Both the position numbers and the translations under genes were made by a program. The notes under the pieces are model-generated. The model worked only from the letters and a program-made list of their open reading frames with translations. It had not been told where the DNA came from and did no database searches. Below, one piece after another: positions 41,856 to 49,816 of a stretch of 64,000 bases of DNA (position 1 is its first letter; each line of letters starts with the position of its first letter). The stretch comes from CAIYRG01 sp964494505 (GTDB lineage Bacteria > Pseudomonadota > Alphaproteobacteria > Micropepsales > Micropepsaceae). The stretch lies in the NCBI GenBank assembly GCA_964494505.1, contig CAZBRO010000004.1, positions 124,001 to 188,000 on the forward strand, written 5' to 3'.

Positions 41856-42719
41856 ATGATCGCGCGACTTCTCCGCCGGACCTTCCTCATTCTGTTCGCG
41901 ATTCTGGTGGCATCGCCGCTCGCGATGTCGCAGCAGAGAAACGCGCAGCCGCCGGCCAGTTTGCGGCTCTACGTCTTTGACTGCGGCAAGCTCGATATCC
42001 CCGACCTCACGCCCTATCAGTTCACGCGGGACCAGGTCGCGACCAATGTCATGTCGGTTCCGTGCTTTCTGGTCGCCCATCCCAAGGGCACGCTGATGTG
42101 GGACGTGGGCGCGGTCCCGGACAGCGCGATCCCCGCGGGCGGCACCGGGCGCTTGCGCCAATACGGCACCTCGACCAGGAAGCTGCAAACGCAAATGGCC
42201 GAAATCGGCTATGCGCCGGCGGACATCCAATACCTCGCGCTATCGCATTTCCATTGGGACCATGTCGGCAACGCCAACCTGTTCGCGGGCGCGACCTGGC
42301 TGGTGCGGCCGCGCGAGCGGGAGATCATGTTCGCCGATCCCCCAAGCCCGCGCACGGAGCAGGCCAATTACAGCCTGCTGAAAAACAGCAACACGATTGT
42401 CATCACGAGCAGCGACTATGACGTCTTCGGCGACGGCAGCGTCGTGATCAAATCCGCACCGGGTCATTCGCCGGATCATCAGGTGCTGTTCCTGAAACTG
42501 AAGAACACGGGTCCGATTGTGCTCAGCGGCGATCTCTATCATTACCCCGAAGAGCGGGCGCTCAATCGCGTGCCGTCGACGGAGTTCGATCCGCAGCAGA
42601 CACGGACTTCGCGGGCGGCGATCGAGGCGTTCCTGAAGACGAGCGGCGCGCAGCTGTGGATCGAACACGATTTCAACGGCAACGCGAAACTGAAGAAGTC
42701 GCCTCAGTTTTACGATTAG
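41856..42719 (+). CDS. N-acyl homoserine lactonase family metallo-beta-lactamase-fold protein
   Basis: A 287-residue protein with an N-terminal hydrophobic segment (TFLILFAILVASPLAM, signal peptide or anchor), the opening RLYVFDCGKLDIPD typical of AttM/AiiA-type lactonases, and the zinc motif HFHWDH in LALSHFHWDHVGN. APGHSPDHQV and GDLYHYPEE provide the later His and Asp, and IEHDFNG the final His. Family members open the lactone ring of N-acyl homoserine lactones; export is less usual and other lactones are possible substrates. It stands alone, divergent from the B3-like hydrolase. Confidence 0.83.
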   Translation: MIARLLRRTFLILFAILVASPLAMSQQRNAQPPASLRLYVFDCGKLDIPDLTPYQFTRDQVATNVMSVPCFLVAHPKGTLMWDVGAVPDSAIPAGGTGRLRQYGTSTRKLQTQMAEIGYAPADIQYLALSHFHWDHVGNANLFAGATWLVRPREREIMFADPPSPRTEQANYSLLKNSNTIVITSSDYDVFGDGSVVIKSAPGHSPDHQVLFLKLKNTGPIVLSGDLYHYPEERALNRVPSTEFDPQQTRTSRAAIEAFLKTSGAQLWIEHDFNGNAKLKKSPQFYD

Positions 42720-42736
42720 ACGGGGTGACGTTAGTT

Positions 42737-42765
42737 CCTCATGCTGAGCTTGTCGAAGCATGAGG
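42737..42765. repeat. Palindromic repeat, CTTCGACAAGCTCA family
   Basis: CCTCATGCTGAGCTTGTCGA followed by AGCATGAGG, identical to the right half of the element at 38162. It lies between convergent genes. Confidence 0.8.
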
Positions 42766-42787
42766 TCACGCGTGCGGAAATCGTGCC

Positions 42788-44416
42788 CTACGGGCTGAGT
42801 TCGTCCATCGGCATTTCGCCGTCCCGCGACACCGGCACCGGCAGTTTCACCTTTGTCTTGTTAAGCGCTGCAATCAGCGGCCCGTCGCGGCCGTAAAGAT
42901 CGGGGCGAAATTGCACGTTCCCATCGGCATCGGCAATTGCCGTCCAATAGAGAAAATACACCGGCAGCGGCTTTTCAAGCGGCAGGCGTTTCGTTTCGCC
43001 GGTCTTCACCGTCTGGTTCAGCATCGCCACCGCGCCGGACATGTCGTCGCTGAGCGCGAGCGAGGCCAGCGGAAAAATCTGCTGCACGCGGACACACCCA
43101 TTGCTGATTTCGCGGTCGCTCTCTTCGAACCGCTTCTTGTTCGGCGTGTCGTGGAGATAGACGTCGAAATCGTTGGGCGAATCGAGCATCACCGTACCGA
43201 GCGCCGTATTGGACCCGGGCAACTGACGAATGGCATAGGGAAAATTGGCCGGAACGATCTTCTTCCAGTCGATCTTGCGGCCATACGGATCGCCCGGCAG
43301 GCCGTCCGTGACGACCATATGGTTCGCCGCCAGGAAATTGGAATTCTTCTTCAACTGCGGCAGCAGATCCCGCGCAGCGATGTCGCCCGGAATGTTCCAG
43401 GGCGGATTGACGACCACCGCCACGATCTCGGACCGGGTGATCGGAGTGCCGCTCGTCTTGCGTCCAACGATGACTCGCGAACGCAGGATCGATTCTCCGT
43501 CGCGGACAAATTGCACGCTTTGATCGGGCACGTTGACCGCGACATAGCGCCGTTCGAAGGTGGGCGGGAGCCAGCGCCAGCGCTCCATATTGGCGGCAAT
43601 CTCATCCGCACGCGCTGCGGCCGTGAGGTTCAGCGCGGCGAGCGTCGCGCCGCGAACGCGCCCGTCCTCGTCGAGTCCGTTCCTCGCCTGGAAACGCTTC
43701 ACCGCGTCGCGCAAGGCCGCGACAGCAGGATTGGGCATCGCGGCGAGAACCGGGTCTTCGAACGAAAGCCGCTGAACGAGAGCGACCCGTTGCGGGTCTT
43801 TTCCGTCGAGCTTGATCTCGGTCTCGCCCGGAAGCGACGGCCAGCCGCCCTTCTCCGCAATCGCGCGATAACGGGCGAGCGCTGCGACAAGCGCCCGGTA
43901 TTCGGGATGCGGCGGCGGCAGGCCGGCCAGAAAACGGTCCAACGTCGCGTTCTTCAGCGCGCCGTCGAGGCCTTGGGCCGCGTCGAATGCCGGCGGCGGA
44001 ACGCTGACATCGTTGTAGACGGCATCGGGATTGATGCGGCCCGCGCGGACCTGCCGCGCATAGCGGAGAACGGCATCGCTGAAGGCGATGTCACGCTGCG
44101 CAAGTTTCGCGCCGGGTGCGGCCGGCCCATCGCCGGGAAGCGCGTAGTCCTTGTCGCTCAAGCCCTGTTCGTGGGCGCGGGTCAGGACGGCGCGCGCGCT
44201 TTGCGCGTCCGCGTTTGCGGTCCAGGCGGGACGATAATCGCGGGCCTTGTAGAAGGCGAGCACGTCCGCATCGCGCTTTTCGCCGGGCGACAGCAGCATG
44301 TCCCGCAAGGCGAAACGCGTGATCGAAACGGGGTCCTGCTCCACGATGGCGGGCGGAGGCGAAACCGGCTTCATGCCGGCGCAGCCCGCGGCTGTCAGTA
44401 TACTGATTGTCATCAT
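42788..44416 (-). CDS. L,D-transpeptidase (YkuD/ErfK family) with peptidoglycan-binding domain
   Basis: A protein of about 542 residues with an N-terminal membrane or lipoprotein-like signal (MMTISILTAAGCAGM), an LDT scaffold domain, a PG_binding_1 domain (PAVAALRDAVKRFQARNGL) and a YkuD catalytic domain. The active site is complete: His in YLHDTPNKKRF and the SNGCVRV motif with Cys. Such enzymes make 3-3 crosslinks in peptidoglycan or attach outer-membrane proteins to it. The start is uncertain: the open frame reaches a TTG at 44578, with ATG codons at 44497, 44491, 44416 and 44413. It is divergent from an alanine-zipper lipoprotein gene. Confidence 0.85.
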   Translation of the reverse strand: MMTISILTAAGCAGMKPVSPPPAIVEQDPVSITRFALRDMLLSPGEKRDADVLAFYKARDYRPAWTANADAQSARAVLTRAHEQGLSDKDYALPGDGPAAPGAKLAQRDIAFSDAVLRYARQVRAGRINPDAVYNDVSVPPPAFDAAQGLDGALKNATLDRFLAGLPPPHPEYRALVAALARYRAIAEKGGWPSLPGETEIKLDGKDPQRVALVQRLSFEDPVLAAMPNPAVAALRDAVKRFQARNGLDEDGRVRGATLAALNLTAAARADEIAANMERWRWLPPTFERRYVAVNVPDQSVQFVRDGESILRSRVIVGRKTSGTPITRSEIVAVVVNPPWNIPGDIAARDLLPQLKKNSNFLAANHMVVTDGLPGDPYGRKIDWKKIVPANFPYAIRQLPGSNTALGTVMLDSPNDFDVYLHDTPNKKRFEESDREISNGCVRVQQIFPLASLALSDDMSGAVAMLNQTVKTGETKRLPLEKPLPVYFLYWTAIADADGNVQFRPDLYGRDGPLIAALNKTKVKLPVPVSRDGEMPMDELSP

Positions 44417-44711
44417 TGCTGCGCGAAAGGGGCGATTCGCGCGCTTGCGCTGCGCGGGACTGGCGCGGCCGTTCCATGGAAGCACGCACATCTCCATCGG
44501 ACGTGGGACCGTCGATAAACGCGCGGCGCAAGCGTTCCGTTCGCGACGCAACCGTAACGTGGAAATACTTTGTGGCAAAACTTTGCGCGGCCACGCCGAT
44601 GCCTTTCTGTGACATTTTTCGGCGGCGCAACTATTACCTCACATCGATGTTATTCTAACAACACGCTGGGCGGCGTCTCTGATTTGTCCACCCCAAGGGA
44701 GGAACCTCCGT

Positions 44712-45113
44712 ATGCATAGTTTTCTACGTATGAGTTTGTTGCCGATGGCGCTCGGCGCAATACTTCTGGGCGGCTGCGCAACCCACGAAGACCTGGCAAT
44801 GACGCAGGCCGCCGCCGACGCCGCCAGGATGCAGGCGGAGCAGGCTCGCGCTACAGCCGATCAGGCGCTCGCCGCGGCCCGCGCTGCGACCGAGAAGTCC
44901 CACCAGGCAAGCGCGGCCGCATCTCAGGCTCAGCAGTCGGCGAGCAATGCGCAGACCGCCGCGCAGACCGCGTCCGCAAGCGCGCAGCAGGCCAAGGATG
45001 AAGCGCAGGCCGCCGAAGATCGCGAGACGGCTGCACGCGAAACGGCCGAGCGCGAAGCCGCCGAGCGGACTCGACCCGCCCGCACGCGTCTTGCCAGAGG
45101 CGAGCGCGGATAA
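44712..45113 (+). CDS. Alanine-zipper outer-membrane lipoprotein
   Basis: A 133-residue lipoprotein: signal peptide with lipobox LLGGC (Cys about residue 22), then about 85 residues of Ala-rich heptad coiled coil (AAADAARMQAEQARATADQA) of the Lpp alanine-zipper type, and a short basic end (TRPARTRLARGERG). It should be anchored in the outer membrane and form a rod-like oligomer. Unlike E. coli Lpp it does not end in Lys, so covalent attachment to peptidoglycan by the Lpp route is doubtful. GGGAGGAACCTCC precedes the ATG. The L,D-transpeptidase gene is its divergent neighbour. Confidence 0.85.
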   Translation: MHSFLRMSLLPMALGAILLGGCATHEDLAMTQAAADAARMQAEQARATADQALAAARAATEKSHQASAAASQAQQSASNAQTAAQTASASAQQAKDEAQAAEDRETAARETAEREAAERTRPARTRLARGERG

Positions 45114-45123
45114 TCGCCTATCC

Positions 45124-45160
45124 GGTGGAGGGGACGCGCAAAGCGCGCGTTCCCTCCACC
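45124..45160. terminator. Long hairpin between convergent genes
   Basis: GGTGGAGGGGACGCGC (45124-45139) pairs over 16 positions with GCGCGTTCCCTCCACC (45145-45160), with one G-U, around AAAGC. No T-run follows on either strand, but its place between convergent stops suggests a transcript end. Confidence 0.6.
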
Positions 45161-45169
45161 TGTGCGCGG

Positions 45170-46009
45170 TCACACATGGTGGTCTGGCCGCCAGACGTCG
45201 AATTTCTTTTCGATGATTCTCAGAACGTGGGTCAGGCCCATTCCGGCTGCGGCGATGATGAAGATGCCGACCATCACCTTATCGGTTTGAAATGTCGCGC
45301 CGGCCGTCTGCATCATGAAGCCGATTCCCGCGGACGCGCCGTACATCTCTCCCACAACGATGCCGATCAGCGCGTGACCGAGCCCCAAGCGCAAGCCCGT
45401 CAGCAGATTGGGCACCGATGAGGGCAGCGCCACCGTCTTGAACAATTGGCCGTCGGAAGCCCCGAAAGAGCGCGCGACCTTCACGAAGTCGCGTTCCATG
45501 GTGCGCACGCCGGTCATGGTGTTGACCAGAATCGGGAAGACCGTCGAGAGAAAGATGATCGCAATCTTGGCCGACAGATCGATGCCGAACCAGATGATGA
45601 TGAGCGGCATCAGCGCGATGCGCGGAGTCGCGTAAAGCGCATTCACGAACGGATCGAGCACGGCGTTCAGGCGCGAATACCATCCCATCAAAATGCCCAG
45701 CGGCACGCCAACGACGACGGCAAGGCCGTAGCCAAGCACGAATTCCTCCGCGCTCACCGCGAGATCGGGATAGATGCTGCCGTCGCGGAACATCTCGAAG
45801 CCCGCCGCGAGGATGCGGGACGGCGAACTGGTGAAGAGGGGATTGACCAGCGCAAATGCGACGGAGCCTTCCCAGAACAGCAGGAACGCGATTACCGAGG
45901 CGAGCCCGAGGATGAAGTTCTCGTTCCTGCGCCAGCGCGAAACCGTTGGCGTGGGCATCGCATCGTCGCGCGCGGGGATCAGTTCGTCGTCAGCGGGGGT
46001 GACAGCCAT
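45170..46009 (-). CDS. ABC transporter permease, NitT/TauT type
   Basis: A 279-residue inner-membrane permease with six helices and the EAA-type loop (VRTMERDFVKVARSFGASDG) that contacts the ATPase. It is of the SsuC/TauC/nitrate permease kind. The ATG at 46009 is used; its first codons overlap the end of the ATPase region closely. It is the last gene of the ABC operon 47814-45170. Confidence 0.92.
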   Translation of the reverse strand: MAVTPADDELIPARDDAMPTPTVSRWRRNENFILGLASVIAFLLFWEGSVAFALVNPLFTSSPSRILAAGFEMFRDGSIYPDLAVSAEEFVLGYGLAVVVGVPLGILMGWYSRLNAVLDPFVNALYATPRIALMPLIIIWFGIDLSAKIAIIFLSTVFPILVNTMTGVRTMERDFVKVARSFGASDGQLFKTVALPSSVPNLLTGLRLGLGHALIGIVVGEMYGASAGIGFMMQTAGATFQTDKVMVGIFIIAAAGMGLTHVLRIIEKKFDVWRPDHHV

Positions 46010-46013
46010 CGCT

Positions 46014-46817
46014 CTAGCCCGCAATCGCCATGGAGGCGGATTCTTCCTCGATCAGGCGCCAGATGCGATCCTGCAATTCGCGGAAAGCAGGCTCCAGCTT
46101 CACTTCCAGCGTACGCTCGCGGGGCAGGTTCACATCGATGATGGCCTTGATGCGGGCGGGACGGGCGGAAAACACCGCCACCCGATTGGCGAGGAAGATC
46201 GCCTCGTCGATCTGATGGGTGATGAAAAGCGCGGTCTTTCCGGCGCGCGCGAGAATTTTCAATAGCTCAGCCTGCATGAATTCGCGCGTCTGCGCGTCGA
46301 GCGCGGCGAAGGGTTCGTCGAGCAGCAGCAGCTCCGGGTCGGGCGCCAGCGCGCGCGCGATGTTCACCCGCTGGCGCATGCCGCCGGAGAGTTCGTGCGG
46401 ATAGTGCTCGGCAAAGCCGGAGAGGCCGACAAGCTCCACCAACTGGGCGGCGCGTTCCCGCATCGCCTCGCGCGGGAGGCGCTTCTGCAGCTCGAGCCCG
46501 TACATCACGTTGCGCGACACCGTGCGCCAGGGAAAAAGCGAATCCTGCTGGAACACCATGGCGCGGTCCGGTCCCGGTGCGGTGACGATGCGGCCATCCA
46601 CCTTGATGGCGCCGCCGGTGAGCTTCACCAGCCCGTCGACCGCACCCAGGAATGTGGATTTGCCGCAGCCGGACGGGCCGACAATGGCCACGAGTTCGCC
46701 TTCCGCAACGGCGAGATCGATGCCCGCCAGCACCGGAAGTCGGCGCTTCATGCGTTCGTTGTAAAAGGCGAGCCTGACGCCCTGTGCTTCAAGCTTGGCC
46801 GCGCGCGAAACGTTCAT
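46014..46817 (-). CDS. ABC transporter ATP-binding protein, NitT/TauT type
   Basis: A 267-residue ATPase: Walker A GPSGCGKST, Q-loop FQQDSLFPWRTV, signature LSGGMRQRV, Walker B LLLLDEPFAALD and the switch His in FITHQIDEA. The sequence is of the SsuB/TauB/NrtD group that energises uptake of sulfonates, nitrate, pyrimidine precursors or aromatic acids. It begins 2 bp after the stop of the binding-protein gene and is followed by the permease. Confidence 0.95.
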   Translation of the reverse strand: MNVSRAAKLEAQGVRLAFYNERMKRRLPVLAGIDLAVAEGELVAIVGPSGCGKSTFLGAVDGLVKLTGGAIKVDGRIVTAPGPDRAMVFQQDSLFPWRTVSRNVMYGLELQKRLPREAMRERAAQLVELVGLSGFAEHYPHELSGGMRQRVNIARALAPDPELLLLDEPFAALDAQTREFMQAELLKILARAGKTALFITHQIDEAIFLANRVAVFSARPARIKAIIDVNLPRERTLEVKLEPAFRELQDRIWRLIEEESASMAIAG

Positions 46818-46818
46818 G

Positions 46819-47814
46819 CTAATTCAGCTTCGCGAAGAAGCCTTCCTTTTCGAGCGCGTCGATCGGTCCGGTGTCGACGAGCTGTTCGGGCTTCATCCTG
46901 GCGGCGTTGGGCACGCGCGTCTTCAATTCGTCCAGCACGAGCGCGATGCCTTTTATCGAAGGACGCGGAACGACTGGATAGACCTTCGTGGTGAAGATGT
47001 CATAGGCCTTGTCCAGCGCAGGGCCGGGCTTGGACTTCAGGAACGCGGCAGCCGATTTCAGCGCCTCCTCCTTATGGGTGCGGAATTCGTGAATGCCGTC
47101 GGAAATCCCCATCAGGAAATGCTTCACGACGTCCGGATTCTTGGCGATGAAGGCGCGGGACGAGACATAGGACGTGTTCGGATAATCGCTGGCGATCTGC
47201 AGGCAATCGGCCAGCACGTGGAAGCCCTTTTCCTCAAGCTCTCCGGTGCGCGGATATTGTTCGAGCGAGGCATCGATCTGGCCCGACAGCATTGCGGCGG
47301 TGCGTGTGCCCTCCCCGCCCAATTGCAGGATCGTCACATCGGTGCGCTTCAGGCCGAGGCTCTTCAGCGTGTAGGTCGCGGCCACGTCCGAGGTGGCGCC
47401 GTAGCGCGATATGGCGATCTTCTTGCCCTTCAGGTCGGCGGCCGATTTGATGGCGCCCTTCACCACGAGCTGGAACGGAAGCTGGTTCGAGATGCCGCCG
47501 ATGAAGACCATGTCCGCGCCCTGCACCGCGGCGGCGGCGGCCGGTGCATAGCCGTTCTGCGCGATATTGACCGAGCCCCCGACCACCGCCCCCGACAGCG
47601 TGGTGCCGCCGTCGATATAGACGAGCGTCACGTCGAGGCCGTACTTTTTGAAGATGCCCTTTTCCACCGCGTAATTCATCGGCGCGGTGGTCATGGAATA
47701 GCCGTCATAGGCAACCCGCAGCGGGACCAACTTCTGCGGAGCTTGCGCGGACGCAGGCTCCGCACCCGCAAGGGCGACGAGGCACAGCAGGGCGAAAGAC
47801 ATCAACCGGAACAC
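46819..47814 (-). CDS. ABC transporter substrate-binding protein, NMT1/SsuA-like
   Basis: A 331-residue periplasmic binding protein of the NMT1/THI5/SsuA kind: signal peptide MSFALLCLVALAGAEPASAQ, then LRVAYDGYSMTTAPMNYAVEKGIFKKYGLDVTL, the typical opening of this family, and ISRYGATSDVAA in the ligand region. I chose GTG 47814 because AGGAGAG lies 7 bp ahead of it; ATG 47802 is the alternative. The operon order is binding protein, ATPase, permease. Its ligand is unknown; the surrounding hydantoinase and dehydrogenase genes hint at an organic N-compound or acid. Confidence 0.92.
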   Translation of the reverse strand: MFRLMSFALLCLVALAGAEPASAQAPQKLVPLRVAYDGYSMTTAPMNYAVEKGIFKKYGLDVTLVYIDGGTTLSGAVVGGSVNIAQNGYAPAAAAAVQGADMVFIGGISNQLPFQLVVKGAIKSAADLKGKKIAISRYGATSDVAATYTLKSLGLKRTDVTILQLGGEGTRTAAMLSGQIDASLEQYPRTGELEEKGFHVLADCLQIASDYPNTSYVSSRAFIAKNPDVVKHFLMGISDGIHEFRTHKEEALKSAAAFLKSKPGPALDKAYDIFTTKVYPVVPRPSIKGIALVLDELKTRVPNAARMKPEQLVDTGPIDALEKEGFFAKLN

Positions 47815-47863
47815 GCGAAAACTCTCCTGCTTAACCCGTCCCGATGAGGCGCCAGTCTGCCCC

Positions 47864-47906
47864 CTCCCGGCCCTTATGGCGGACCTCCCCCGTAAACGGG
47901 GGGAGG
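47864..47906. repeat. GC-rich palindromic repeat, CTCCCC/GGGGAG family
   Basis: GGACCTCCCCCGTAAACGGG GGGAGG, preceded by CCCCTCCCGG. It is nearly the same as the element at 24691. Confidence 0.7.
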
Positions 47907-47991
47907 AAACCACCACCCAGGCGATTGTGGCGGCATCTTCGGCCGAATGCCAGCGTTTCGGCTCGCGAAGGGCACGCTGTCGAGGACAGGC

Positions 47992-48837
47992 TCAGAAATC
48001 GGGCTTTTCCGCTTCCGGAATGGGAACGAGGCCCTGATTGAAATGATCGGTGTTGTTCTCGGCGCAGACCATTTCGTGCAGCGGCACCTCGCCCGGGCGC
48101 TGATCGAGTTTGTAACGCTGGACCGCATTCCACGGCATGGTGAAGGCGCCGGGGTCCTCGACATGGACCGCCACGTCCATGGATTTGCCGTCTGCGGCGA
48201 GCCTGAACCGCTCCACCACATGAAGCTCTGTCGTGTGCGGCGTACGGTAATTGTCGACATAGGTCCTATCGTTGAGGCCGATGGTGTCGACCACCAGCGT
48301 GTCGCCGTTTTCGTAATGGCCGACGGATTCGCCGTACCAGGACGGCTTGGGATTCTTGCTGTGCGGCTGGTTCAGGTAAACGCGGCGGAGCTGGAAATCC
48401 TGGCCCCAGGTCATCAGAACTTCCTTCGCCGTCTGGATGAAAATGATCGGATGCACGGGATAGAGCAGAAACCCCGGCACGCCATGCGGCCAGCAGCGCG
48501 AGCGCGCTGTGAAGCCGACCTTGCCGGCAATCACGTCTTCGTTGGATTTCCGCATCTGCTCCTTGACCCATGGCTGCAGGATGGGATTGGTGAGGTCCGC
48601 GATCTTCGGGGTTTCCTGCGCATAAAGCGCGTTGGTGTAATAGGGATGGGTGGGATCGGCCTTGACCGGTCCGGGGCCCGAATCGGGCTGGATGAATTCG
48701 TCACCGGGCGGTTTCAGCCAGCCGGTGGCGCTGTCCGGGGCGAAGTTCGGGATCTTTTCGGTTTGCGCGGCGGAAACCGGCCACAGCGCGCAAACCAGCA
48801 CCGCCGCCGCGCTCGCCGTGAGGATATTCCTTCTCAT
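47992..48837 (-). CDS. Exported protein of unknown function (GESVGHYEGDTLVVDTIG family, member 2)
   Basis: A 281-residue relative of the proteins at 37176 and 48850. It has a signal peptide (ILTASAAAVLVCALWPVSAAQ), RCWPHGVPGFLLYPVHPI, YGESVGHYENGDTLVVDTIG, TPHTTELHVVERFR and MVCAENNTDHF, and ends PEAEKPDF. The conserved Cys in RCWP and in VCAEN could form a disulfide. It is 13 bp downstream of member 3 on the same strand, so the two are a tandem duplicate in one transcript, between the hydantoinase and ABC genes. No function known to me. Confidence 0.75.
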   Translation of the reverse strand: MRRNILTASAAAVLVCALWPVSAAQTEKIPNFAPDSATGWLKPPGDEFIQPDSGPGPVKADPTHPYYTNALYAQETPKIADLTNPILQPWVKEQMRKSNEDVIAGKVGFTARSRCWPHGVPGFLLYPVHPIIFIQTAKEVLMTWGQDFQLRRVYLNQPHSKNPKPSWYGESVGHYENGDTLVVDTIGLNDRTYVDNYRTPHTTELHVVERFRLAADGKSMDVAVHVEDPGAFTMPWNAVQRYKLDQRPGEVPLHEMVCAENNTDHFNQGLVPIPEAEKPDF

Positions 48838-48849
48838 CGCAGTCTCCGA

Positions 48850-49764
48850 TCAGAAATCAGGCTTTTCGGCGGTCGGAATCGGAAGCGCGCCGCCGCCGAA
48901 ATAGGAGATGTTGTTCTCCGCGCAGCTTGCCTCCAGAATCGGACCCGCTTCCGGAACCGACGAACTGGCGTCGTTCTCCACCACAAGCGGGCTCTCGGCC
49001 TTTATCGGCTCCGCGCGCCGGTATCGCTGGGCCGCGCTCCAGGGCGTAGTGAAGGCGCCGGGGTCTTCGACGCGGATATCAGCTTCGAGCGTGCTGCCGC
49101 CGCCGGTCAGATGAAAGCGCTCGGTCACATGCAGTTTGTCCGTATGCGGCGTCAGGTAGCCGTCTATGAAGGTTCTGTCGCTGAGGCCGATGGTATCGAC
49201 GACCAGCGTATCGCCCTCATAATGGCCGACCGATTCTCCGTACCAGGATGGTTTCACGGTCTTGGAGTGGGGCACGTTCAGATAGATGTGGCGAATCTGG
49301 TGATCGCCCTGCCATGTCAGCAATACCTCTTTCGGGCCCTGGACGATAAAGACGGGCTGTACCCCATAGAGAAGGAATGCCGGCACGCCGCGCGGCCAGC
49401 AGCTCTGCTGCGGCCCGAAGCCCGGCTTGCCGGCGAGCACATCCGCGTTGCGCTTGCGCAGAACCTCGCGCACCCAGGGTTGCAGGATCGGGTTGGAGAG
49501 ATCGGCCACCGGAAAGGTCGGCTGCCGTCCGGTCCGGCGGAGGTCGTCATTGCTGATGGTCGGGTGCGCGGGATCGTCGGTCACCGGACCCGGCCCATTC
49601 GGCGGCGGCTTGAACACCGCTTCGCCGATGCGAATCCAACTGACGCTGGGGTTGGGCGCAAAATCGGGCGGCGATGCGGATGCGGCCAACGCGGGCGCGG
49701 CGCCTATGCAGAGAAGAACAGTGACCGCGGACACAGCACGCGCCTTCACAGCAAATCCTGACAT
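48850..49764 (-). CDS. Exported protein of unknown function (GESVGHYEGDTLVVDTIG family, member 3)
   Basis: A 304-residue relative of the preceding protein with a signal peptide (VSAVTVLLCIGAAPALAASA), SCWPRGVPAFLLYGVQPV, YGESVGHYEGDTLVVDTIG, TPHTDKLHVTERFHL and a C-terminal SCAENNISYFG, ending PTAEKPDF. It differs from member 2 by an insertion near the C terminus (about residues 255-275). Start ATG 49764 follows AGGGGAGG. Function unknown. Confidence 0.75.
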   Translation of the reverse strand: MSGFAVKARAVSAVTVLLCIGAAPALAASASPPDFAPNPSVSWIRIGEAVFKPPPNGPGPVTDDPAHPTISNDDLRRTGRQPTFPVADLSNPILQPWVREVLRKRNADVLAGKPGFGPQQSCWPRGVPAFLLYGVQPVFIVQGPKEVLLTWQGDHQIRHIYLNVPHSKTVKPSWYGESVGHYEGDTLVVDTIGLSDRTFIDGYLTPHTDKLHVTERFHLTGGGSTLEADIRVEDPGAFTTPWSAAQRYRRAEPIKAESPLVVENDASSSVPEAGPILEASCAENNISYFGGGALPIPTAEKPDF

Positions 49765-49816
49765 GGCGGCCTCCCCTGCCCTCTCGACCCAGGGTCCAAC
49801 AATATCACCCTCGCCC

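Noticed and set aside
42911..44518. 535-codon open frame on the plus strand
   Set aside because: Antisense to the L,D-transpeptidase, which has a complete active site.
47947..49761. 604-codon open frame on the plus strand
   Set aside because: Antisense to two paralogous exported proteins with signal peptides and ribosome sites; no recognisable motif.
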